Made by a program: the position numbers and the translations under genes
Source: Phyllostachys edulis
Taxonomy: Eukaryota; Streptophyta; Magnoliopsida; Poales; Poaceae
Reading direction: 5' to 3'
Length of the DNA: 64,000 nucleotides
Assembly (NCBI GenBank): GCA_036346405.1
Contig: CM070566.1
Coordinates: 12,085,533-12,149,532 of the forward strand
The notes under the pieces: generated by a model
What the model saw: the letters and a program-made list of their open reading frames with translations, nothing else
Databases searched by the model: none
What the model was told of the DNA's origin: nothing
Shown: piece by piece, positions 54,184 through 64,000 of the stretch
How positions within the stretch are numbered: position 1 is the stretch's first letter
How the letters are laid out: each line of letters opens with the position of its first letter

Positions 54184-54509
54184 TATTTCATAGTCACAGC
54201 CACTTTAGAGGGTGTGAGGAGGATGAGACAACGACCACAGGCAACTTCATCGAGCCTACAAGTTCGCCATGTTTAGAAAGTGGCGGATGCGAGGTATCCG
54301 ATCGAAGTGGCTTCATGTATCGCTAACCAACCATTCCTTGATGTCAAGTCCAATTACCTATCGACTTGACATCCGTAATTGTATGTCCACACGCCTCTTG
54401 GTAGCATGATGTCACTTCGAACTAGCAATGCTCGGCGAAGTTGCACGTGGTCGCTGCCTTATCCTCCTCACGCACCCCTCAAAGTGGGTAGGGGACTATG
54501 AACACTATA

Positions 54510-54592
<83 letters not shown>

Positions 54593-54593
54593 G

Positions 54594-54636
<43 letters not shown>

Positions 54637-55480
54637 GTATATATATGTATATATATGAAGCCAATTTTAAAGGCACAAGCAGCCACTGCTTGGAGACTTT
54701 ATAGAGAAGAGATCAGGAATGGAATAGTAAGACGTACCTGGGACCAAGGGAGGAGAACTTGACTGGCATGAACACGGTTACACAGACAAAGGTGAAATTA
54801 ATGGCGAGAGACAGGTGAAGAGATGTTGTTGTAGTTTTTGACTCATTTGGTCTTATTTTGAAATAGAATACACACCAATTAATAAATAATTGATGATCAG
54901 AGGCACAAGTTAGGTAAAAATTCCAGAAATTTGTATGTTAATTGTAGCTTTATAAATTAGCCTAACCTTTACAAATCTAAAAAGTTAATTGCAGAATACT
55001 ATATAGGAACATACCATAAGATTAGTTACATGTACAAAAAATTTGTATATGTACAGACATATGTTTTGCCCCATCCGAACCACATCCCATGCAAGCCAAC
55101 CAAGCACAAATTAGAACTGGCATCAATAACCCTCAGTATCCATTAGAGAGCATTAACCAAACCCGCCATTTTGCCCCATTGATTTTTGTCAATCTGAACC
55201 CACAACATGAACTAAGCAAGATGCATAGAATGCACATACACCAATAGCCCTCAGTTTACATCACAGAGCTAGGGAAGGGAAAGTAATAGAGAGTAGAGAG
55301 GAGTAGTTACCTCAGTGTGACACAATACTGGCGGCAACACCTACACCATGCATTAACCCACCTCCATTTCATTTACCATGCTTAATCAATAAATTAACCC
55401 GCATCAGTAAATAATCAACTCACATCAGTAAACCAAAACAAGCTCAAGCATAAAACTAAAATAACAGAAAGAGAAAGTGG
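53546..55480. other. CACTA 3 interior without genes
   Basis: (TA)n, (TACA)n and (TATG)n microsatellites at 53955-54187 and 54513-54657 give artificial Tyr/Ile frames. The remainder is AT-rich. GGGAGTACGTACTCCCGAG near 53590 is a short palindrome. Confidence 0.7.
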
Positions 55481-55489
55481 GGGAATGGG

Positions 55490-55900
55490 GGATTGAGTCC
55501 AGGGAGCAAGAAGCCCCAAACGACCGGGCCTCAAACTATAGCCGGGTCGGAGCCGAGTGCAAGGAGGCACAGAGGTCGGGGAGAAGGTGCGACTCGGGCA
55601 GAGTCATCGATGTCGGGGACAGCGGCGTCGAGGTTGGTGGAGAGGTAGCCGGGGGAGGTCGGTGGAGAGGTAGCCGGGGTCGCGCACGAGTGTCTTGCGT
55701 AGTGAACCGTGGTGTCACAACCGGCGGCGACAGGAAGAAAGGCGGCGTCGGCGACAGGGTCAGGGAGAAGGCGTGACTCGGGCAGCGCCGTTGATGTTGG
55801 GGGCGGCGGCGTCGAGGTCGGGGGCACTCGGGTGGGGAGGGAAACGGGCGAGAGTAATGGCGCTGGGGACTGGGGAGTGACGAGTTAGGGTGCAAACTCT
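55490..55900 (-). other. GC-rich leader of CACTA 3
   Basis: Minus-strand leader-like segment with tandem CCGACCTC and TCGCCGCC motifs, comparable to 13390-13830. The gene that should follow it (toward lower coordinates) is absent. Confidence 0.45.
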
Positions 55901-55919
55901 AGCGGACTCCTACTAATAA

Positions 55920-56240
55920 AGAGATATCACAGACGGTTCTATTATGAAACCGTCAGTGATACTTATCACGGACGATTCCATAATAGAATCGTCCATGATA
56001 TGTCTCATATCATAGACAGTTTCATATATCACAGACGGTTCCATTATAGAACCGTCTGTGATATGGTTGTTCTCAAGTTCTATGTTTTGAGCATATTATT
56101 ATCTATACATTTACATGATATGAAGAAATTACATGTTTATATATCAATTCTTTCATTTAAATACTGCTGAAAATATGCTTTAACTATGATACATATCACA
56201 GATGGATATTTGTTCCAATAAACCATCTGTCATATATAGT
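55920..56240. repeat. CACTA 3 internal palindrome array
   Basis: Four to five TATCACAGACGGTTC...GAACCGTCTGTGATA units on the inner side of the short-gene block. Confidence 0.85.
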
Positions 56241-56389
56241 TCAACATATAATATAGTAACTTCACCTCCAAACTAGATTTTTTTTTATCATTTTTGAATT
56301 TACATGTGGCCAAATAGGTGGCCAGTTTCTTCTTACAAAGATTAAAAAAAGTAGAAACCTAAATAAACAAAGTTTTTCTAGTGGCGGAG

Positions 56390-56950
56390 GTAAGCTGCTA
56401 TCTCCATCTTCAAAACTTCGTAGGCAGCGTCGGCATTGAACGGTTCGTGATCATCAGCCATCGAAGACCAAAATGCGTCCACCCGCTGACGCGCTCGTTC
56501 GAGTGTCTCCCGAAGATCCTCGAACTGATTAATCAAGAAGAATTGAGCCTATAGGCTCTCTTTCCTTGCTTGAGGGGTCTCGGAATGGTCGACTCGGTCG
56601 CCCGCCTCCTTGATTAAGCAGTCCAAGTGACGGCAAGCCTCCTGGAGACGTACAACGTCATTGTGGAGGACCACATTGATGCCGTGGTTAAATCGCCGGA
56701 AGTGGGAGGTCACTCGGAAGACGCGGCGGAGAATGATGTCAAGACGGTGGAAGGTGGTCGTCTCTTGCTCCGGCAAATCCTCGGACAGAGGAGAGAGGAC
56801 ATTGTTGAAACAGTGTCCTTCCATAGATCCTCTAGCGTATGGTGGAAGAGGTGCTCGTACAGCATGGCCAGGTACGACATCAATGCCAGCGACAAGGAAA
56901 CAGAAGAGGGAGCCATTTCTGCTTTAGAAGTACACACACACACACACAAT
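56390..56950 (-). pseudogene. short CACTA-associated gene (unknown function), copy in CACTA 3
   Basis: The frame 56824-56549 reads HCFNNVLSPLSEDLPEQETT, RLDIILRRVFRVTSHFRRFN and RLQEACRHLDCLIKEAGDRV, then TAG. It continues INQFEDLRETLERARQRVDA, FWSSMADDHEPFNADAAYEV and LKMEIAAYLRH, ending near 56390. A minus-strand TATAAAA lies near 56995. Charged heptad-like spacing suggests a coiled coil. No known family is recognised. One stop breaks this copy. A more decayed copy is at 12440-12960. Confidence 0.55.
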
Positions 56951-57134
56951 AGAGTTATATGTGGGGATGATCATCTTCGATGGCAGATGATCCTTTTTAT
57001 AAAAACAAGGAATAAATTCGGTGCGTGAGATGAAGAGACGCATCGGGGAGCCGAAGCGGCATTGATGCGACGAAGAGACGCATCAGCGACGAAGAAACTC
57101 ATCGGGCGACGAAGAAACTCACCGGGGAGCTGAA

Positions 57135-57402
57135 GCGATATTATCACAGACAGTTATAATTAAAATCCATCTGTGAAGTCTAAAATTATCACAGACGGTT
57201 CGTATTTAGAACCGTCTGTGATACTTCACAAATAGTTTTCAATACGAACCGTCTGTTATATTACCTTTTCACAGACAGTTTTTAGTGCAGCCAGTAACAC
57301 AGACAGTCTCTAACCAAAACCGTCTATGATTGCATGTAATACAGTCGGTTTTGGTCAACCGTCTGTGATGATGCATCCAGTGTTAGCCTTTTTGTAGTAG
57401 TG
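57135..57402. repeat. CACTA 3 right subterminal array and terminus
   Basis: Six or so ACAGACGGTT/AACCGTCTGTGATA units, ending TTTTTGTAGTAGTG. Confidence 0.85.
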
Positions 57403-57405
57403 TAG

Positions 57406-57765
57406 CTAGCACAGTAGGGGCAGAAGCTTGCAACTAATTTTTCCTAAGCCTTTCCTCAAGGCTCTCCATCTGTCGTCGCGTCTCATCTCTGACGCGATCA
57501 TTGATCTCATCTCTCATGGATTTAGTGATCTCATCTTTGAGGGATTCACGAATCTCCTCTCGTAGCTTTGCATCGTGCTCGGCTTTGGCTCTCTTCCTAC
57601 TCCGATACGCTTTGGAGTCCTCTGGGAATGCATGTTTCCATGGAACATAAAGACCAAGGCCTCTCGTTCGACTGGGTGCTCATTGTTTCCTAGGGCTGCA
57701 GAGAGTATATCTCTCTCCTTGACTGCCTGGAATGAGCCTTGGAAAGATTGTGCACTCAGCGTTTC
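57406..57765 (-). pseudogene. DUF8039-Ulp1 gene, exon 2 (5' part)
   Basis: Begins after the acceptor TTGTAG at 57766-57771 and reads ETLSAQSFQGSFQ, with a one-base frame difference in KERDILSAALGNNEHPGRTR, then GLGLYVPWKHAFPEDSKAYR and a coiled coil REEIRESLKDEITKSMRDEI...MESLEERLRKN. TAG follows, then LQASAPTVLA. ALGNxEHPGRxRG followed by PW...FP.D...YR is the standard N-terminal part of the DUF8039-Ulp1 ORF of grass transposons. It is cut by CACTA 3 at 57402 and resumes at 53277. Confidence 0.75.
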
Positions 57766-59229
57766 CTACAATAGCCCGACATGTCATTGTAAGACCCGGG
57801 ATTAACACTCCCGAATCCTCTGTGCATTTCTGAACTAGTCCCATGATCAGTAGCTAGTTCACACAGTAAACAAATATGGTAACAAAATCATATCACAACT
57901 TTATTAATAAATAACAACAGAGTTGATTACAAAGGAGGCTTATATGCCAACAATAAAATAAACACAGCGGAAGACAAAGAAGTAGTAGGGTCTCGCAATC
58001 GCCACAGCAATCAAGCTGGGAAGCGGCCTAGTCGTCGAGATCCACACCGTAGCAAAGTCCTTCTCCTCTGAAATTATTTGCATTAAGCAAGAATGAGCAC
58101 AACTACTGTGCTCGCAAGTTACACCCACAAATAATGTAATGACATGCATATATGGATATCTCAAAGGAAAGCTTAATATGGTTGAATTTGCATAAAGCAA
58201 GATTTTCTTTAAATACTTGTATAAATTTTCAAGGCCATTTTTATACCATATCTAAAATCAGATTTTCAATAACAGTTTTATAGTGTGGATAACCTCCATA
58301 ATGAATGGTGAAGGATACCTCCTATCACATGGCTTCCGCCTAAATCCCATTTGGATAGAAATCCAAAATCATTTATGTCAAATCATTTTGAAACCAAAAC
58401 CAAAGTATAACTTTGAGTGGCTTTGCTAGCATGTCCATGATCATGACGCGCTATTCAATAGTTTTACACTCTGCAGAGGTTATGCGGCTTTACCCACATG
58501 ATATGACTTCTCTAGTTTGTTCGGCATATATCTATGCCACCGCCACTACCTTAGGTAGCGATCTAGAGCACATGACAAGGCCTTTACAATGCGCCATCCC
58601 ACCCCACCACCCCTTAAGGTTTCAGATCCCTCCTGGATAGAAATCCAGAGTTTTTGAGGGCCCCTCTTACGCCAATGGGACTAACGAGGTCATAACACGA
58701 CCACCATCCGAGATGGACCCACACAATCCATGGATCGATCATGATGGCACTTTGCAAATTAGTCAGCCAGGTCCTACTCCCCATACTGAGGACATGTGGT
58801 TGCACGGTGAGGCATAGCCCATTATAGGCATAGCAAAGGAACGCTCGAAGGCCGGTCCTTAATTGACTTGGGCGACTTTCCAAATAACCCCTGGGCTTCA
58901 ACCCTAACCAGATTGAGCCCGTGCATTGACATGCACCAACCAAACAACCATTTCGCCCAAGTACAAACCATCATTTTATTTTATTTTTTTCAAAGTCATT
59001 TATAAACTTCTATAACACACCAATGTCATAGATACAATTTAAACAATATTTGAATTTTGGCTGAAACTCCCCAAATCAAACATTTTTGGTCTAAGCATGT
59101 CTTTGCAACATTTTCAAATGATCCTAGTTCATACTATTGTATCAACTAGGTTTTATCTAGGGTGACAAGGGGTGAGGGATTCAATGTCAAGGTATTGTCA
59201 GGTACGGGACCGGTAAGTGAACCATCCGT

Positions 59230-60065
59230 ACTGTGTTCATAATCCGATAATCCAAACTCTAGTAATTATGTGATTCTATACTCCAATATCAATTAGTCCA
59301 ATATCCACCATATCAATCTATTTCTATGATCTGACCTCCATCGATCCAACATTCAGTAATGCTCTAGTTCTATAATCTGATATCCCTCAATCCATTAATC
59401 CCTAATGAATTATTTCTAATAATTCAACACCCATCAATCCGATGATTATGTAATCCTATAATCCAATTTTTGATAATCCGATATCCAATGCTTAGCTATT
59501 TCTATAATCCATTCTTCGTTAATCCATTATCAACAATTATCTACTTCTAATATCTAATCAAGTTTTATTCTCAAAATCCCACCAAGATTTAATCCTATAA
59601 TCCAACATCCAAACAAATCAATATTCCATAAATACTACTTCTATAATTCAATCTTAATAGTCCAATATCAATAATTAACTATCTCTACAATTCAATATTC
59701 ATTGATCACTTATTTCTACATCCGTCATTAATGCATTCCTATGATCCAATCTCCAACCATTATTCTATCCTATAATCCAATATTCAACAATTGTATAGAT
59801 GTGTAATCAATATCTAAGAATCATGTATTCATATAATCTTATATCCAATGATCATGTTGTTCTATAATTCAATATCCATCCATAATGTATATCTACAATC
59901 CCATGTCCATAAATTGTGTAATCCTATACTTCCATCTCCAATATTCTAATACCCAAAAATATATTTCTATAATCTAATCTCAACAACAAATCAATTTCTT
60001 TAATCTAATAACCAACGATCATGTTATCTTATAATCCAATATTTTAACTTTCTACTTCCAATATA
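59230..60065. repeat. degenerate tandem array in solo LTR
   Basis: More than 25 degenerate units resembling TATAATCCAATATCCA with ATGATCATGT variants over about 840 bp. Confidence 0.8.
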
Positions 60066-61515
60066 TATATCACATTCAGAATGGTTCTCCATACGGTCTA
60101 TACCGACAATAATGGCTATACAATGGAATAGGGAATAACTATAAAGCTTAAAACAGGGATTTAAATTACTTGAATATAAATACGCATGCAATAATAACTT
60201 AAAACAGAATTTAAATAATGTAAAATAATGGGTGCAAATATGGTCAAGTGTGTAACTTGCCTTCGTTGAAGTCTTGACTCTCTAAATTCTCCGAAGGATC
60301 TAACTCTCCTGAATCGTCAAGTCTATACGTGGCGATCCAAATTCAAACGAAATTCAAATAACAAATCAAAAGGCAGTTCAAATTAACTCAAAACTAAATA
60401 ATTCTATTTTAATTAGTTAGATAATAGTTTTATAAAATTTTAGAAATTTGAAACACTCAAATTGGAGTTGGGATTTAAAAGATATGAATTTACAAGTTTT
60501 AATCCCAAATCAAATTTAAATGAATTTCTAAATACAAACAAGATTCAAATGAAGTACAATTTAAATAATTTTGGTTTAGTTAGCTAGATCTTCAATTTAT
60601 ATGAATTTAGAAATTTGAAACACTTAATTTGGAGTTAGGAATCAAAAGATATGAATTTTACAAATTTTGATCTAAGTTTGGAATTTAAATGAATTTTAAA
60701 TTCTAAAACAAGACTAAACTGAACTCCAAATTGAATACTTATACTTTATTTAGTTAGACAATAATTTTCTAAGGTTTTAGCAATTGGAATCACCCAATTT
60801 GGAGCTAAGATGTAAAAGTTATGAATTATACAAATTTAATTCTAAATTAAACCATAAATTGGATTTATTGGAATTTACTGAATTATTTTCCTAAAGGAAA
60901 TTCCATTTATTGTGCACGCATGACGTCAGCCCTGATATTTTCGGGAATTAAGGATTTAAAATATTTTCTGATGTGTGGGCCCCACGTGTCATAGACACGG
61001 CTCACGGTGAACCAGGTTCACCGAGCCAAGGGAGACCCGTGCGGGTGGACTGGCCATGCGGGCGAGCCACGTCAGCGCTAGGGCTGAGGTGGCACCGCTG
61101 TGGCGCCAAGGTGGCGACCACATGGTCGCAAGCCACGTCAGACTAGAGCGTGGCGGCTTCGGCGCTTCACGGCGTTTGCGGCGAAGTTAGACTCCATGAG
61201 TGTACCGAGGGGAGAGGGAACGCGGGAGTCGGGGCGCATGTTTTGGTCACTGAAGACGTAGCGATGGCCGTGGCGAGTGATGATGCAATGGCGCAGACGG
61301 TCCAACGGTGGCGGCGCGTTCGGTGGAGCTCTGGCGAACGCAGGCGAAAGACCGCGCGCGAAGATGGCGATGCGATGGATGGTGGCGAGGCAAGGATTGG
61401 CGGCGCTAGAGCGGCGAAGACCCACAAGGGTGGCGGCGGTGCCCCGCAAATTCGCAAACGAGGCGAGAGGAGAGAGAGGTGGGAGCGGATGAGGAGGAAG
61501 AGGCGCGTGGGCGCT

Positions 61516-61522
61516 CTTTATA
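61516..61522 (-). promoter_or_regulatory. solo LTR TATA box
   Basis: Minus-strand TATAAAG, GC-rich on both sides, about 830 bp from the U3 end. Confidence 0.5.
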
Positions 61523-61818
61523 GGGGCCGGGAGGCGAGGCGGGAGATCGCGCATGCGGGCGGCGGTTGCAGATGCGTGGGTGAACCGCGATAACGGCCGC
61601 CAAGAAGGAGGAGAGGAGGGTGGGCGCGATGCGTCGCGTCTCGTCGTCGCTCATCATGCGCGGCTCATGGAGCAAGCGATATGCTGCTGCTGATTGAGAG
61701 CTCGGCTCGGCGGTCATGGGCGGGCGTCTTTGCGTGGGGAAGAAGGTGGGAGGGAGAAGAAGGTAGCGGCCCACGCGGCAGTGGCAGGGAGTGGGTGACA
61801 GGTGGGACCGGGGAGGGA

Positions 61819-61841
61819 AGAGAGAGAGAGAGAGAGAGAGA
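61819..61841. repeat. (GA)n microsatellite
   Basis: About 11 GA dinucleotides. Confidence 0.9.
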
Positions 61842-62415
61842 TGGGCTGGCGCTCGGGTGGTTTGGGCCGAGTGCGCGGGTGAGAGGGAGAGATGGGCCGG
61901 GTCTTTTGAGATTCGGCCCAAAAGGAGTTAGGGGTTTTTTTTAATTGTTTTCCTAATTGATTTAATTCTAGTAATTCATTTAGGTTTTAAAATATAGCAA
62001 AATAAATCCAAAATTTATAGAAAAATATTACATAAAATGCTAGGGTTATTTTGAACTTAAATAAAATAGTCTCAACTTATAGTTGTCTTTTAATTTTGCA
62101 TATAAATTGTTTTATCTTTTAAAATATTTAAGAAAAAGCTTTAAAATATTCTAGAAAATTCTAGAAATTATTTAAATGTTTATTTTTCAGTTTAAATCAA
62201 ATAAGACTTCAAGAACTTTTAGAAATTTTTCTTTTGATTTTTTTTAAAACTTTAATTTTTTTTAAATAAAGCAATAAAACTCTTTCAAATTTCAGAAAAT
62301 CCAATAAATGATAAATAAATATTAAATTGGTAACAGAACTTTGGGCTGTTACAGTCATTTCACTTCCTATGAAGTTATGAAGTAATTACAAACTATAGGT
62401 AGTTCGATATCTTAC

Positions 62416-63147
62416 CAGGCGTTGGGATACTTCCTCGTCTGCGGGGTTTGGAAAGGAGATGGCCCCCGAAGACAGGGTAGATAACCTCGCTCTTAGCTAG
62501 TTTAGGACGCGCTCATCAGGGATCCCGACAAATGGTGGGGAGGCATTCGAACGGTTTGTCTGCTGGTCCTGATCCCTCTATTACGGGATTTTACCCGTAT
62601 ACCCAGCGGTGCCGAGTCTATGGGGGTGCGTGTTTTTTGCCTGGAGGGCCCTGTGCGTCGCACTTTCACTCCTAAAATCATCTATCGTCTTCTTCGCTAC
62701 AAAATCTTCCCAGTACTCTTTCAAGAACGGATACTTGTAGAAGGGCCTTAGATCCTTCTCCACGTAGTTCTTGACAAGCGTGCTCTTGAAGTTCTTCCAT
62801 GCTATGCACGCCTGTAGCAACGCGTGTCATCGCACGTAGTCCTGGTGTTGTTTCGGGATCTCGAACGGTTGGAAAATATCCATCAGTAGCTCACCTTTCT
62901 GAGCTTTGGTCAACTCCTTCTACAAATCGTAGGTGATGTTGACCCATTCCCGTGCAACTATTCCAACCGTTCTCCGGAATGTGGACACTACTTGGCGAGG
63001 ATTGATAAGGGTCCCAGACTCATCGACCTCCGTGATGGTAAATCGGCCCCCGGGCCTTTTCGATATTCCTCTACCGCGCTTGGATATTCCAGAGGACGAC
63101 GCATCAGACACACGAGGCGACGATGACGAAGAACGAGCGGAAGACAT
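62416..63147 (-). pseudogene. DUF8039-Ulp1 gene, exon 1
   Basis: ATG at 63147 gives MSSARSSSSSPRVSDASSSG, a Ser/Arg-rich start, then RGRGISKRPGGRFTITEVDE and VSTFRRTVGIVAREWVNITY. Past stops it reads KELTKAQKGELLMDIFQPFE, AWKNFKSTLVKNYVEKDLRP and IPDERVLN-stop-LRARLSTLS, then SGAISFPNPADEEVSQRL. The exon ends at 62416 with the donor GTAAG (62415-62411). Joining to exon 2 (57765) keeps phase: ...SQRL then ETLSAQ. Five in-frame stops occur (62920, 62827, two adjacent near 62580, 62497). All are explainable by single transitions from Trp, Gln or Arg codons. It is a transposon cargo gene of unknown role. Confidence 0.7.
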
Positions 63148-64000
63148 CTTCACAAGAAATAGAAGTTCTGACACACATGAACATATTATCATAAGATTCG
63201 ATCTCTATGTGTATGGGTATACACACTAATTAATAAATAATTGGAATATGTAGGGAAGAAATTAGGACCAATATAATGACATAATTGATATATAAACATG
63301 TAAATCCTCCAAGTTAGTTAAAAGGAATAATATGCTCAACACAAACATCATGTGAACAAATGAAATCATCATAAAGCTAAGATTTAACATTTTGAAATTG
63401 CTCTCAGATGTAGAGTAAGCATTCCAATTAGAGCTTAAGTTCAAACCCGATTATCGAAACAATTTCAGTACAAGACTATTATCATTACAAAGCATTCATC
63501 TCAAGCACACCACACCATATTGCAATATATTCCAGTAGCAGTATCAAAACAAATACCATATGAATCACTGACTAGAACAAATACAAATTCCTAAAACAAA
63601 TAGAACACCTCATACTACTCAGTGTTTGAACCAGATACCAGCATAATTTTCATGAGTCCATAAGGACCATGATAGCATGATAGATTATTGATAGAAAGAG
63701 AGATTATTGATGGAAAGAGTGAGGGAAAGGGGCATCGGGGTCGGCAACTCGGCATCGGTTACCTTTGGGCGTCGAGAAGAAGGACAAGCAGGGAGCAGTA
63801 CCGGAGCAGCAGGAGGCGTCAAAGGGGAGGCACGCCGGGCTCAGGGAAGGGGAGGAGGCGCACCAGGCTCAAGGAGGAGGCAGCGTCGAGGACGGCGGCG
63901 ACAGGCTCGGGAGAGGAGTCACGCCGGGTTCGAGGAGGAGGCGATGTCGAGGACGGCGGCGACGATCTCGGGGGAGGAGGGAGAGTTGAGAAACTTAATT
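63148..64000 (-). other. upstream region of the DUF8039-Ulp1 gene with GC-rich leader
   Basis: 63148-63720 is AT-rich, without a gene (a likely leader intron). 63740-63985 is a GC-rich minisatellite with two or three units of GAGGAGGC...GTCGAGGACGGCGGCGAC. It resembles the leaders of CACTA 2 and 3. The terminus of the host element is not in the window. Confidence 0.45.

Larger units (their letters stand above)
53281..57402 (-). mobile_element. CACTA element 3, small, nested in the DUF8039-Ulp1 gene
   Basis: CACTACTATGGAAAAGG at the left, ...CCTTTTTGTAGTAGTG at the right, target duplication TAG at 53278-53280 and 57403-57405. The arrays TATCACAGACGGTT/AACCGTCTGTGATA lie at both ends and internally. 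The interior has microsatellites, no transposase, a GC-rich leader (55490-55900) and a short gene (56390-56950). Same family as CACTA 2 by termini, arrays, leader and short gene. Confidence 0.92.
57788..62353 (-). mobile_element. 4.57 kb Ty3/gypsy-type solo LTR
   Basis: Termini TGTAAGACCCGGG and GGGCTGTTACA (minus: TGTAACAGCCC...GGGTCTTACA). Flanked by a perfect 5 bp duplication GTCAT (57783-57787 and 62354-62358). No gag, pol, PBS or second LTR, so it is a solo LTR left by recombination. The minus-strand TATAAAG at 61516-61522 lies in a GC-rich promoter-like stretch and implies leftward transcription. It sits inside an intron of the DUF8039-Ulp1 gene and is in the same orientation as that gene. 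Confidence 0.93.

Noticed and set aside
53912..54762. Tyr/Ile-rich open frames on both strands
   Set aside because: They are translations of (TA)n, (TACA)n and (TATG)n microsatellites.
61138..61944. Frames of 138-171 residues on both strands
   Set aside because: GC-rich promoter part of the solo LTR. Compositional, not coding.

Overview
This 64 kb window reads as repeat-rich intergenic DNA of a grass (Poaceae). The evidence is the set of element families: Reina-type and giant-LTR Ty3/gypsy elements, several Ty1/copia lineages, an L1-type LINE, CACTA (En/Spm) elements with a DUF8039-Ulp1 cargo gene, Mutator-like and Tourist-like sequences, and a grass-type F-box/F-box-associated gene family. 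The species cannot be named from sequence alone. No rRNA, tRNA or intact host gene was recognised. The only long uninterrupted coding region is a Ty3/gypsy polyprotein at 38400-43037.

Left part (1-25.2 kb): one F-box gene (F-box 1) is shattered into four pieces (1431-1563, 4516-4853, 21551-22144, 24970-25164) by three insertions. These are a gypsy-type LTR (1564-4515), a copia element with three LTR copies (4854-21550), and a second copia element (22145-24969). The first copia element is itself interrupted by a CACTA element (5857-20580), which is interrupted by another CACTA element (11889-18495, TSD TAG). The inner CACTA carries a decayed DUF8039-Ulp1 gene and, in front of it, three tandem hairpins whose stems covary.

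Middle part (25.2-43.4 kb): a tandem duplicate (F-box 2) follows. It is preceded by the same upstream sequence as F-box 1, fused at its 5' side to a Mutator transposase fragment, and split by a minus-strand copia element (27089-36838), which in turn holds an L1-type LINE (28074-32985). A young, apparently intact Reina-like element (37976-43366) has identical-length 337 bp LTRs, TSD TATGG, PBS, PPT and a complete 1545-residue Gag-Pol.

Right part (43.4-64 kb): two interleaved fold-back MITEs, a third partial copy of the duplicated unit carrying a MITE with an 8 bp TSD, and the 3' end of a SIRE/Maximus-like copia element whose 3' internal region and LTR contain tandem arrays of mini-hairpins. 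Then comes a minus-strand CACTA-type gene (DUF8039-Ulp1) running from 63147 down to about 52151. It is interrupted by a small CACTA element (53281-57402, TSD TAG) and by a 4.57 kb solo LTR (57788-62353, TSD GTCAT) lying inside what was a 79 nt intron.

The genes do not form a pathway. The window records successive insertions into two F-box duplicates and one transposon gene. The points most worth checking are the covarying hairpins in the CACTA intron and the mini-hairpin arrays in the SIRE-like LTR.
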